Positions 55,178 to 62,979 of a DNA stretch of 64,000 nucleotides are shown piece after piece (the first letter of the stretch is position 1; each line of letters starts with the position of its first letter). This DNA is from Lentilactobacillus parabuchneri DSM 5707 = NBRC 107865. Its GTDB lineage: Bacteria > Bacillota > Bacilli > Lactobacillales > Lactobacillaceae. A model generated the notes under the pieces. It saw only the letters and a list, made by a program, of their open reading frames with translations, did no database searches and was not told the DNA's origin. Where the stretch lies: positions 124,001 to 188,000 of the forward strand of contig NZ_AZGK01000004.1 of the NCBI RefSeq assembly GCF_001435315.1, in the 5' to 3' direction. The position numbers were made by a program, and so were the translations under genes.

Positions 55178-55209
55178 TTAAATATCCCCCTAAAATATGC
55201 CAATACTTT

Positions 55210-55626
55210 TTAGTTATCTTCTGGTAATTGATTTGGATTATTACCTTTAGATTCATTAGGATTATGCCCTTTTGTTAAATAAACACGCCAAACCCAACCG
55301 GTATTGTGTTGGCCATCAACCTGATAGTACACACGCTTCTTAGACCCCTTCTGAAGAACCCAAACATCAACAACGTTCCAAGTTTCATATGGATACTTAT
55401 TCAGGTTTGAATGTTTGCTAACGGTTGGCGTATTCCAAAGAATGGCACTCTTCTTTGGACTTTTTGCATGGTAAGGGACTCCTGGATAGGCTCTGCCCTT
55501 AATAACTTTCCACCCCGATTTAAGAACGATTCGTTGTTGTGCCGATACGGACATCGTCGTGACTGGGAGCATGAAGCCGATCACAAAGACACTCAAAACT
55601 ATAGTTAATAGAATTCTGTTTTTCAT
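55210..55626 (-). CDS. Small secreted protein with SH3-like domain (paralogue 2)
   Basis: The 138-residue protein has a signal peptide (1-29, SVSA-QQ). The rest is a single domain with GVPYHAKSPKKSAILWNT, NLNKYPYETWNV and VYYQVDGQHNTGWVWRVYL, matching the N-terminal domain of its neighbours but with no C-terminal half. It ends in a short Asn/Pro/Glu tail. It lies 32 bp upstream of paralogue 1 on the same strand and is probably co-transcribed with it. Confidence 0.7.
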   Translation of the reverse strand: MKNRILLTIVLSVFVIGFMLPVTTMSVSAQQRIVLKSGWKVIKGRAYPGVPYHAKSPKKSAILWNTPTVSKHSNLNKYPYETWNVVDVWVLQKGSKKRVYYQVDGQHNTGWVWRVYLTKGHNPNESKGNNPNQLPEDN

Positions 55627-55720
55627 TCAGGTCCCCTCTTTTTAAATCGATTATAGCTGAAAAGATACAGCATTGATAGTTTTAGAAACTGAGGTCAATG
55701 GCTATTACTGCGAACAAAAA

Positions 55721-55951
55721 ATGAGTATGCATGAAGTTAATGTGGCATTATCTATTGACAAAACTCGCTCACCTTGGAATATTTTGGGCTCTACTCCCGT
55801 TGAACGTGTCATAACCTTTTCAGATTTATCTGGGGCAGTAGAAATCGAAGCACCACAATTGACCGGTAATGACATTCTGTTTGGAATTGAGCAGGGAACG
55901 TCCGGTAATAAAACTCATTATATTTACCGTGTTCAAAAATCTATTTTTTAA
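55721..55951 (+). CDS. Small hypothetical protein, possible frameshifted 5' end
   Basis: From ATG 55721 the frame encodes 76 residues with codon use like its neighbours (ends YIYRVQKSIF); the frame is also open upstream from a TTG at 55673. There is no ribosome binding site at 55721. A GAGG-preceded ATG at 55697 opens a different frame (MAITANKK) that hits TGA in a run of six A residues; one extra A would fuse it directly to this frame. This may be a slipped homopolymer, coupled translation, or a chance ORF. No family is recognised. It is the only plus-strand frame in a minus-strand cluster. Confidence 0.35.
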   Translation: MSMHEVNVALSIDKTRSPWNILGSTPVERVITFSDLSGAVEIEAPQLTGNDILFGIEQGTSGNKTHYIYRVQKSIF

Positions 55952-55954
55952 CTG

Positions 55955-55981
55955 AAAAAGCCCTTCCTGAATAAGGAAGGG
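55955..55981 (-). terminator. Terminator of secreted paralogue 3
   Basis: CCCTTCC/GGAAGGG stem with a 7-nt loop followed on the minus strand by GCTTTTT. Confidence 0.85.
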
Positions 55982-55998
55982 GGTACATATTACTTACT

Positions 55999-56847
55999 TT
56001 ATTTAGGGATTCCCAATTGGATTGAGCATGCGCCGTAATCTTGCATATCTCGAAAGTTTGAAAGCGTGACTGGGTATCGGTACTTGTTAGCGATGTTTAG
56101 TTCACTTTGCCGATAAAAAGATTCCGCATAGCCGACGATGTTTAAACCAATATCATAGTTAGACATACTATTTCGCTTATCTTGATCGTATCCCATCTCT
56201 GAAAGCCGTTGATCAATTAGCTTAATGGCTTTAGAAGGGGCCATCCGTTCATAGTAACTGTAATTTCCCTCACTATCAAAAGAATTCAAATCTATCCTTT
56301 TAGTACTTGTAAATTCGTTCAATAAATCCGTTTTTTGGGGTAAGGAAACATATAAGCTTTTAGACAGATCTAGGTTAACTTGGGAATTGGGAAACAGCTT
56401 AGCAACCATTCGCGTTAGCTTTAACGCTTTGTTGCTACTTAAATCGTTAAGGTAGGCTTGTTGGCTATTAAATATGACTGGTAGCTTAATGATACTTTTT
56501 TTGAAATAACCATACCAAGCAATCCCTTTAACCTTTTTATTGTATGCCGAATATAGCTTGTAATACACTTGATTCTTACCTTTAACCGGCTTCACAAATG
56601 CCTTGGAAACCAACCAGACAGTATTAGGATAATTCTTTAAATTGTGAATCCGTTTGGTTTGGGTATTGTTCCAAATATAAGCTTTTTGACTTTTAGTGCT
56701 TGAATAATACGGAATTGGTCCTGTAAATATGGAGCCATCGAAAGAATAGTTGCTTGGGATAGTGTTCGCTGATACTGAGCCAATATTTAATAAGCCAAGG
56801 AAAACAGCCCCTAACAGTAACAAAAATGACAAACTTCTTTTTAGCAT
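55999..56847 (-). CDS. Secreted protein with SH3-like domain (paralogue 3)
   Basis: The start at 56847 (MLKRSLSFLLLL) follows GGAGG; 282 residues. A signal peptide ends near SVSA-NT. The N-terminal domain has IPYYSSTKSQKAYIWNNTQTKRIHNLKNYP and VYYKLYSAYNKKVKGIAWYGYF. The C-terminal half shares LTRMVAKLFPNSQVNLDLSK and KRNSMSNYDIGLNIVGY with paralogue 1, so the two are full-length paralogues. The function is unknown. It has its own terminator. Confidence 0.72.
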   Translation of the reverse strand: MLKRSLSFLLLLGAVFLGLLNIGSVSANTIPSNYSFDGSIFTGPIPYYSSTKSQKAYIWNNTQTKRIHNLKNYPNTVWLVSKAFVKPVKGKNQVYYKLYSAYNKKVKGIAWYGYFKKSIIKLPVIFNSQQAYLNDLSSNKALKLTRMVAKLFPNSQVNLDLSKSLYVSLPQKTDLLNEFTSTKRIDLNSFDSEGNYSYYERMAPSKAIKLIDQRLSEMGYDQDKRNSMSNYDIGLNIVGYAESFYRQSELNIANKYRYPVTLSNFRDMQDYGACSIQLGIPK

Positions 56848-56962
56848 CCTAAATACCTCCATTACTTATATTGTAACAAAAAGATTCTGTATTTGGGGTC
56901 AATAAAACATCCATAAAGAATAACGATAGGTCTTCAAAACCGACACAACCCAACAATGGTGA

Positions 56963-57094
56963 GTTAATCAAAATCAAAACGGCCTAGTTAAATCACCCAC
57001 CGATGCTGACAATTGCCACATTGTAATTACCTACGTCGATGACCGCAGTTACATTAAGCAGTTGGAAAAGACTTGGATCAAAGCCAATAAGTGA
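56963..57094 (+). pseudogene. Possible remnant of a gene 3' end
   Basis: After an in-frame TGA at 56960-56962 an open frame of 43 codons ends at TGA 57092-57094 with a protein-like tail (CHIVITYVDDRSYIKQLEKTW, then IKANK). It has no start codon. The tail looks like a real C-terminus, but I do not recognise the family, and it may be chance. Confidence 0.25.
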
Positions 57095-57164
57095 GCCATA
57101 TTTTAAGAAAGATCAAGAACCCCACTTAACTTCCACAGCTCTATCAATCATTTCAAAAACCACT

Positions 57165-57214
57165 AAAAGCGATGCACTGGAAAAACCAAATGATTTTTCC
57201 AGTGCATCGCTTTT
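57165..57214. terminator. Bidirectional terminator of the B12-uptake operon
   Basis: AAAAGCGATGCACTGGAAAAA is exactly complementary to 57194-57214 across an 8-nt loop. It lies 44 bp downstream of the last gene. Confidence 0.92.
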
Positions 57215-57257
57215 GTCGACAACCTATGTTTATGTTAATTTTTTCCCATCATCAATT

Positions 57258-57953
57258 CTATTCACTAAATCCGTTCACCGTAAAGTACCAATGAACTTGG
57301 TCGCCCGGTTTAATCAATTTATCACCCGCCGACTTGTCAACATACTTGCCGTTGACCGAATACATCCAGCCGCTGCCGGGCTTGATATCATTTTCCTTCA
57401 GTCCGTTAATGGCACTGACGTAAATGGCCGGACTGCTGGTATAGGTGACTTTTAAATTGGTTTGTTTGAGAAGCGTAAAGGCCGTTGTCTTCTTGGTAAT
57501 GCTTAGATTACCTGAATAAAACTGCTTCTTATACCCAGAAACTTTGAGGTAGGCCCTCCCAACCGTATTCGTTGATCGGTGAGTTGTGGCCGTCTGCTTT
57601 TTAGTGGTCGCTTTGGGATGCTGAGACGTGGATGACTGTTTAGCAGTCGCATGATGAGCGGCTGCTTTCTCAGGCGTATGAGCTATCGAAGACGCCCGAT
57701 CCGCTGTTTGATGATGAGCAGCCTGGTGCTGGGACTTGCTGTGATGTGGTTGACTGGAACTGGACTGCTTTTTTGGCTTGCTTGAAGAGGAAGTCGAACT
57801 TGAGAATACCTTAGGCTGGCTGCCGGAATCCATCTTGGCAACCGCTTCGGTCTTCGGATGCTGCTCCGCTCGGTTGGCGATCACCTCGCGAACCCCAAAG
57901 GCCAGGCCCAGCGCAATCACAATTCCAATGACGACTCCAATCGCTTTTTTCAT
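57258..57953 (-). CDS. Membrane-anchored DUF4430 (transcobalamin-like C-terminal) protein
   Basis: The 231-residue protein has an N-terminal hydrophobic segment (about 5-25) that can anchor or export it. A low-complexity Ser/Lys/His/Gln/Ala linker follows (about 45-130), then a DUF4430 domain (about 135-231) with FTLLKQ, VSAINGLKENDIKPGSGWMY, SVNGKYVDKS and a KPGDQVHWYF end. DUF4430 resembles the C-terminal beta domain of transcobalamin and intrinsic factor. It is the last gene of an operon with ECF transporter genes and a secreted alpha/alpha-barrel protein. In the SEED scheme such proteins are called an additional component of a predicted cobalamin ECF transporter. I infer a surface-tethered corrinoid-binding role. 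Confidence 0.85.
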   Translation of the reverse strand: MKKAIGVVIGIVIALGLAFGVREVIANRAEQHPKTEAVAKMDSGSQPKVFSSSTSSSSKPKKQSSSSQPHHSKSQHQAAHHQTADRASSIAHTPEKAAAHHATAKQSSTSQHPKATTKKQTATTHRSTNTVGRAYLKVSGYKKQFYSGNLSITKKTTAFTLLKQTNLKVTYTSSPAIYVSAINGLKENDIKPGSGWMYSVNGKYVDKSAGDKLIKPGDQVHWYFTVNGFSE

Positions 57954-57970
57954 AAACCCATTCCTTTAAC

Positions 57971-59017
57971 TTACTTGATTGTATAAACTGATTGGTGCTT
58001 GAGCGCCTGCCGGTAAGCCGCATTTGCCAAATTGACCTGACCCACACCTAATGTTTGAGTAGCGGCCCCCTTAATTGAGCCGGTTGATCGAACATAACCG
58101 AGCATCGCTTTCAAAGGTGAAGCGGTTTGACCTGATTTAAAGTAACCGTTGACGTATTTCAACGTCGATTGCTTAGTTGAAAATGCGATGATTGCTTCAG
58201 CAGTTGAGTTGGCGTTGGGGTAAGTCTTACCCATGTACGCGTAACCAAACGCACCACTTGGGTAAACCGCATTTTTAAGGTAAGTTTGCCCCTTGGCAAT
58301 CGCTGATTTAACGGCTGCAGTGGTTGACTTGCTTCGAGCCAATGCGGTAACAGCCATTGCCGTGGTGTCGCTGTCTGTATTGGCAAGCTGATTATTATAC
58401 GCCCATCCCTTGTTACTGAGCTGATTCTTAACGATCACCTGACCCAAGCCGGCCTTTGAAAATTGTGCGTTGCTTGGCCGCTGGTAATTACCAGTCGATA
58501 AAGCAATTAATGCCTGACTTTGGACAGTCACAGTCTGCTTCGTCATGGATTTACGATAAAGTGCCGCAACCAGGTTTAGGGATTTCTTAGCGCCGGTCTT
58601 GTGGAGCTTCTGTGGATTCAAGCCAACCGCCTTGATTGCGATAATAGCAGTTGCCAAATCAGCAGGGGTACTCTTCTTATTCAATATTAGGCTGTTAGCG
58701 ACCCGTGTTCGCTGTGTCTTGGTAAACTTGTACCCCAAGCCTTTAAGCCCCAGGAGAAAGTCTGAATAGCCATAAACGGCCCCAGTCGTCGGATAGGCTT
58801 TTTTACTAAATATGTAACTGGTCTTACCGGAAAAGCCGGTCCGGTTCTTGGATAACATCTTCTTGGCGTATTGATAACTGGCCTTGGTCTTTGATTGTTG
58901 GTAAGCAGTTGAAGCAGTCTTAACACTGGCGGCGTTAACGGTTGCCAGCGGTGAAGCGGCACCGGCTAACAATAAGCCGGCCATTGATAAAGTCACTAAT
59001 TTTTTAATGTGTTTCAT
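57971..59017 (-). CDS. Secreted alpha/alpha-barrel protein (prenyltransferase/transcobalamin-N-like)
   Basis: The 348-residue protein has a signal peptide (1-29, NAAS region). The mature part is a series of helix pairs with repeated small-residue motifs: DLATAIIAIKAVGL, TVQSQALIALSTGNY, DSDTTAMAVTALARS, NSTAEAIIAFST. This is the terpenoid-cyclase/prenyltransferase toroid pattern, and the DTTAMA element is like the VDTAAMA helix of intrinsic factor and transcobalamin. It has no cyclase catalytic DxDD motif. It lies between cbrT (20 bp) and the DUF4430 gene (17 bp). I infer a secreted partner that forms, with the DUF4430 protein, a split B12-binding unit. Confidence 0.8.
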   Translation of the reverse strand: MKHIKKLVTLSMAGLLLAGAASPLATVNAASVKTASTAYQQSKTKASYQYAKKMLSKNRTGFSGKTSYIFSKKAYPTTGAVYGYSDFLLGLKGLGYKFTKTQRTRVANSLILNKKSTPADLATAIIAIKAVGLNPQKLHKTGAKKSLNLVAALYRKSMTKQTVTVQSQALIALSTGNYQRPSNAQFSKAGLGQVIVKNQLSNKGWAYNNQLANTDSDTTAMAVTALARSKSTTAAVKSAIAKGQTYLKNAVYPSGAFGYAYMGKTYPNANSTAEAIIAFSTKQSTLKYVNGYFKSGQTASPLKAMLGYVRSTGSIKGAATQTLGVGQVNLANAAYRQALKHQSVYTIK

Positions 59018-59036
59018 AAGTTATCCATCCCTTGAT

Positions 59037-59741
59037 TTATTGTTTGGGTAAAAAACTGTATTTTCGGTCCAGCCGGTTAAACAGCTTTTCCCAAGTTCGA
59101 TATAGTAATCCAATCAGCACAACGTTTGATAGACAATGGTTCAAATCAAATCCAGCGCTCGCCACAAATGCCAAAATAAAACTTTTCGGCGTTAGTGGGG
59201 TCACGTAAGCCAAAGCATACCAAAGATCCATCATCCAGCCAAACACAAATCCCCAAACGCCGCCAAAAACAATCATCGCTATCAGGCTGTGACGAAACTT
59301 GGTCCGGCCGATAAAGCCGGCGGTCAGTCCCATCAACCCCCAGGCAACCATCTGCCACGGAGTCCACGGTCCCTGCCCCAAAAACATATTTGAGACCAGC
59401 GCTGTCGTCGAACCGGTCACAAAACCCAATTCCGGTCCAAGGACCACCCCGCCTAAAATAATCACAAAGCTGGCAGCTTGAACGCTGGGAATCGAGGCAA
59501 ACGGGACGCGGCCGGCAACCGCCAGCGCAATCAAAATGGCCACAAACATTAACGTCTGTGTCTTCAGCGGTTGGTGTTCAAACCGCCAGTAGGCAGGAAG
59601 AAGCGTACATAAGAGCACCATGAAGCTGAATAGCAAGAAATATTGATTTTTTAACAACAGTACTAAGACTAAAAAAACAGCGATCAGCGAAAAGACAAGA
59701 AGCATTCGGCTGAGATAAACTGCCCGTTGATTATGAAACAT
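59037..59741 (-). CDS. cbrT: ECF transporter S component, predicted cobalamin-specific
   Basis: The ATG at 59741 overlaps the end of cbrU by 11 bp and gives 234 residues; an ATG at 59777 would add 12 unlikely residues. The protein has about six TM helices and the S-component pattern VQAASFVIILGGVVLGPELG, MFLGQGPWTPWQMVAWGLMG and TAGFIGR. It binds the vitamin and sits with the EcfA/EcfT energising module. Cobalamin specificity is inferred from the genes downstream and from similarity to CbrT. Confidence 0.82.
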   Translation of the reverse strand: MFHNQRAVYLSRMLLVFSLIAVFLVLVLLLKNQYFLLFSFMVLLCTLLPAYWRFEHQPLKTQTLMFVAILIALAVAGRVPFASIPSVQAASFVIILGGVVLGPELGFVTGSTTALVSNMFLGQGPWTPWQMVAWGLMGLTAGFIGRTKFRHSLIAMIVFGGVWGFVFGWMMDLWYALAYVTPLTPKSFILAFVASAGFDLNHCLSNVVLIGLLYRTWEKLFNRLDRKYSFLPKQ

Positions 59742-61395
59742 CGCCACTCGTCCCTTCTGATTTAAGTGTAACATCATCCACCAATATTGCCTCAGGAACT
59801 TGGCTTCTCAACAACCGATTAATGGGTGTTGTAAAAAAGAAGTTATCAGAAAAAAATTCTCTGGTCGGCAAAATGGTGTTGAGGTGACCATCAAACATAA
59901 ACGCACAGTGTTTCGTATACGCCGCGCAAAAGGCCATGTCGTGGCTGGCCATCAAAATCGTCGTCCCGCTTTGGTTGACTTCTAGTAGCCACTTGCCCAA
60001 CAACTGTTTGGTATATGGGTCCAACCCCTTGGTGGGCTCATCTAAAATCAACAACTGTGGCTTGGCCAATAATGCGATAGCCAGACCCAAAAGCTGCTGC
60101 TGACCGGCACTAAGGTCAAACGGGCTGTGGCTTTTAACCGAATTCAGGTGCAAACGGGCAATCATGGCCTCAATCGCTTCGTTTGAAACGGTTTGTGGCA
60201 GTTGGTCCGCTTGATTTTGCAGTTCTTCCAGAACGGTCTCGGCCCCAAATTGAAGTGCGGGAGTCTGTGAAAGAAACGAAATTTTAGACAGCCGGTCGCC
60301 AGTTGGCAGCCGCCAAACAATCTGCCGGTCAAATTTGATCTTCCCATGCTGGGGAACCCTCAGCCCAGCCAGCATCGTCAGCAAAGTCGTTTTCCCCGAA
60401 CCGTTCTTGCCAACGATTGACAGCCAGTCACCCTTATGCAAATCAAGGGCCAAGCGATCGACAACGTTATTGGCGTGGTCAAAAGAAAACGAAATATCTT
60501 TGGCACTCAATATGACAGGTTTGGCCGCTGCCCTATGCATGTCTTGAATGGCCGACTGAAATTCCAGGCGCTGCTTCAAGATAGCAGTCTGGCCGTCAGC
60601 GACCGAAATCGGCAGTTTTTGATCGGTCAACTTTAAGTTCAAAAATAGTTTGGGAACGTCCGGCACGAAGTATTGGAGCTTGGCATCTGCCGCCATCTTG
60701 GGAATCCCGGTCGCCGGGTCGCCAACAAATGAAAGCTGGCGATCTTGGATCAGGACCATCGTATCAGCTAAAGCCAGTGCCGTTGACAAATTGTGTTCTG
60801 TCATCACAATTGTCATCCCCAACTCATGGTGGATCCGTTCCAAGACATCAAAAAAGTGCTGGGTTGAAAGCGGGTCCAGCTGTGCGGTCGGTTCGTCCAA
60901 TAGAATAATATCGGGACGTAAAATCAAAACCGATGCTAAATTAACTAATTGCAGCTGGCCGCCGGATAGGCTGCCAATCGTATTGTGCAGCAACTGATCG
61001 AGTCCTAAATAGTTAGCCAATTCGGCAATTCGCCGCTCAATTTCTTCACTGGGACAGGCGATGTTCTCTAGTGAAAATGCCAATTCGTCAATCACAGTGT
61101 CCATAATCGGCTGTACGGCGGGGTCCTGGGGAACATACCCCACCGTTTTCGCGCTGGTCAGTTTATCCAAACTATCGAGAGGCCGTTGATTAATCAGAAT
61201 TTGGCCGGATCGAGTCCCATTGGGCAGTAATTCCTTTTTAAAATGATTGATCAAAGTGGTCTTGCCACTGCCGGTTGCACCGGCGATGACGACAAATTGA
61301 CCGCGAAAAATCGTCAGATTAATGTCGGCTAAGGCAGGCTGAGGGCTGTCAGGATATGTAAATGTCAGATGGTGTGTTTGAATTAATTCCTGCAT
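59731..61395 (-). CDS. cbrU: ECF transporter duplicated ATPase
   Basis: The 554-residue protein carries two ABC domains. Domain 1 has Walker A GATGSGKTTL (about residue 36), signature LSGGQLQL and Walker B ILLDEPTAQLDP. Domain 2 has GKNGSGKTTLL (near 330), LSAGQQQLL and LILDEPTKGLDP; H-loops are VMTEHNL and LMASHDM. It powers the transporter from the cytosol. The fused ATPase pair is typical of dedicated (group I) ECF systems, such as CbrU. The start overlaps cbrV by 13 bp. Confidence 0.9.
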   Translation of the reverse strand: MQELIQTHHLTFTYPDSPQPALADINLTIFRGQFVVIAGATGSGKTTLINHFKKELLPNGTRSGQILINQRPLDSLDKLTSAKTVGYVPQDPAVQPIMDTVIDELAFSLENIACPSEEIERRIAELANYLGLDQLLHNTIGSLSGGQLQLVNLASVLILRPDIILLDEPTAQLDPLSTQHFFDVLERIHHELGMTIVMTEHNLSTALALADTMVLIQDRQLSFVGDPATGIPKMAADAKLQYFVPDVPKLFLNLKLTDQKLPISVADGQTAILKQRLEFQSAIQDMHRAAAKPVILSAKDISFSFDHANNVVDRLALDLHKGDWLSIVGKNGSGKTTLLTMLAGLRVPQHGKIKFDRQIVWRLPTGDRLSKISFLSQTPALQFGAETVLEELQNQADQLPQTVSNEAIEAMIARLHLNSVKSHSPFDLSAGQQQLLGLAIALLAKPQLLILDEPTKGLDPYTKQLLGKWLLEVNQSGTTILMASHDMAFCAAYTKHCAFMFDGHLNTILPTREFFSDNFFFTTPINRLLRSQVPEAILVDDVTLKSEGTSGDVS

Positions 61396-62279
61396 GCGCG
61401 ATAAGCTCCTTCAAAAACCAGTGGGCCGATTAATAACATACCCAGGCTGACCGCTGCTAAAAAGTCGTCAGTTGCCCAAAAGCCGGTAAAATCAGCGACT
61501 GATTTCGACCAACCGAACTGGCTGCTTCGAACCACGATCATCCCAATAAAAACGACTAACGAACAGCCCAAAAACATCCAATCAGTGGCATGCCAACGAT
61601 ACGTCTGATAATGGCTGCGTTTGGTCGCCCCAAAGCCCCTGGCATCCATCAACCGAGCCGATTCCATCCCTGACGCCAGCGAATCCTCTAAGAGAATCTG
61701 CAGGAGTTTACCCGCATTTCGAATCCGAACGCCGATAGAACCGGCTTCAACGTTCAAGTTTCGGGTCTTCTGCAGCATGGCCAGTTCGTGAAATTGATGA
61801 TTGAAGGTTTTGACCAGATGAACTGACATCACGGCCAGCAATCCAAGTTTCGGCGTCATTGGTGAAAAGACATAAACCAAGCGATTGGCGGGCAGAATAA
61901 CATTCAATATCCCAAACACCATCAGCATTTCCACCAGCATTAGGCCCATGACGGCACCATAGATTAGGGCAGGCAACGAAGCCCGAAACGTCAACCCGAA
62001 GACCGAAAACTGTCCAAGTGTTGGTGCAAACTTTTGGTTCAACAAACAGTTAAAGAAAACAATCGTTAAAAAGAGCAACCCATTCCACTTGAGCTGCTTG
62101 AACACAGGCCGCCAGCCCATATAAAATCCGCTAACCGCCAACAAGCCGGCAAATCCAACAACTGCGACGGAAACGTGGTTAAACAAAAGCAGCCCAACCA
62201 CGACTTCAACGAAGTAAACTGCCGAAACGACTGGGTGAAGCTGATAAAAAAATGTCATTCGTATCGGCAATTGCTGCAT
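61383..62279 (-). CDS. cbrV: ECF transporter T component
   Basis: The 298-residue membrane protein starts after AAAGGAG and has about six TM helices (four to five before residue 175, one or two after 235). The cytosolic coupling region shows the EcfT signature: SLASGMESARLMDARGFGATKRSHY, in which the Ala-Arg-Gly type motif (DARGFG) contacts the ATPase. It is the first gene of a five-gene operon. Confidence 0.88.
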   Translation of the reverse strand: MQQLPIRMTFFYQLHPVVSAVYFVEVVVGLLLFNHVSVAVVGFAGLLAVSGFYMGWRPVFKQLKWNGLLFLTIVFFNCLLNQKFAPTLGQFSVFGLTFRASLPALIYGAVMGLMLVEMLMVFGILNVILPANRLVYVFSPMTPKLGLLAVMSVHLVKTFNHQFHELAMLQKTRNLNVEAGSIGVRIRNAGKLLQILLEDSLASGMESARLMDARGFGATKRSHYQTYRWHATDWMFLGCSLVVFIGMIVVRSSQFGWSKSVADFTGFWATDDFLAAVSLGMLLIGPLVFEGAYRACRN

Positions 62280-62322
62280 GGTTAGACTGCTCCTTTCAAA
62301 TCGATGTTGACCCTGAATGACT

Positions 62323-62328
62323 ATTATA
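62323..62328 (-). promoter_or_regulatory. Extended -10 promoter of the B12-uptake operon
   Basis: On the minus strand TGATATAAT provides a consensus -10 with a TG extension; the -35 is not clear. The leader is only about 40 nt, so no cobalamin riboswitch can fit. Confidence 0.6.
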
Positions 62329-62378
62329 TCATCAACAAGCGTTTGAATTTTGAGTAACTCCCAAATTATTTAATTGAC

Positions 62379-62978
62379 TTAGTCTTCAACAATCACTCCC
62401 AGCATCGCGACGATTTGTCCGGCCTGCCAGGGGTTAATTTTTAAGCCGGCGATCAGTTCGGGGTTGACGATGAGGTCATCAAAAGTTGCCTTGGACAGAT
62501 CAATTCCCTTCATCCGTGTATCGAGAAAATCAATCTGGTTAACGTCACAATTGTTAAACGACAGTGCCTTTTTGACGGTCACGGCCTGAAAGCTGCTCTC
62601 GACTAGATTGCAGTCGACAAAAAAGCTGTCTTCGAGCTTAATTTCACTGAAATTGGCATAGTGCAGGTTGGAATCTCTGAACTGGCATTTCTTAAGCAGC
62701 GTCCCCATCGAAAAGTCGGCGCCCATCAATTGAACGTTGGTAAATTGGCAATTAGAAAAGTAACTCTTGTGAAAACTGGCGTTCAAGAAGTTACAGCCCT
62801 TAAAGGACACGTAACCCCAGTCGCTGCCGTCAAAGTTGCTTTGTTCAAACGCGCAGTGGTCAAACACAACCTCGTTAATACGAATTAATTGGTTGGAAAC
62901 TGTGATGGTGCAATTTAAATACTCGTTATCCGGTTCGACATCGTCCAAGCTCAATGTCTGTTTCTCAATCGTTGCCAA
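62379..62978 (-). CDS. Pentapeptide repeat protein
   Basis: The TTG at 62978 has AGGAGG six to seven bases upstream and follows the permease stop by 1 bp; it gives 199 residues. From about residue 40 to 160 the A(D/N)LXX-type repeat is clear (CAFEQSNFDG, CNFLNASFHK, CQFTNVQLMG, SNLHYANFSE), forming a right-handed beta-helix. Related proteins can mimic DNA and protect gyrase, but many have no known role. It is the second gene of a pair with an NCS1 permease. Confidence 0.85.
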   Translation of the reverse strand: MATIEKQTLSLDDVEPDNEYLNCTITVSNQLIRINEVVFDHCAFEQSNFDGSDWGYVSFKGCNFLNASFHKSYFSNCQFTNVQLMGADFSMGTLLKKCQFRDSNLHYANFSEIKLEDSFFVDCNLVESSFQAVTVKKALSFNNCDVNQIDFLDTRMKGIDLSKATFDDLIVNPELIAGLKINPWQAGQIVAMLGVIVED

Positions 62979-62979
62979 A

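Larger units (their letters stand above)
56863..57257. other. Intergenic stretch between paralogue 3 and the B12 operon
   Basis: It contains a possible gene remnant (56963-57094) and a strong bidirectional terminator (57165-57214). No intact gene is supported. Confidence 0.5.

Noticed and set aside
57039-57455. 138-codon plus-strand ORF
   Set aside because: It overlaps the DUF4430 gene antisense, runs through a strong terminator hairpin, and lacks a ribosome binding site.
62280-62378. Cobalamin riboswitch upstream of the cbrV operon
   Set aside because: Only about 100 bp separates the genes, the leader is about 40 nt, and no B12-box-like sequence is seen.
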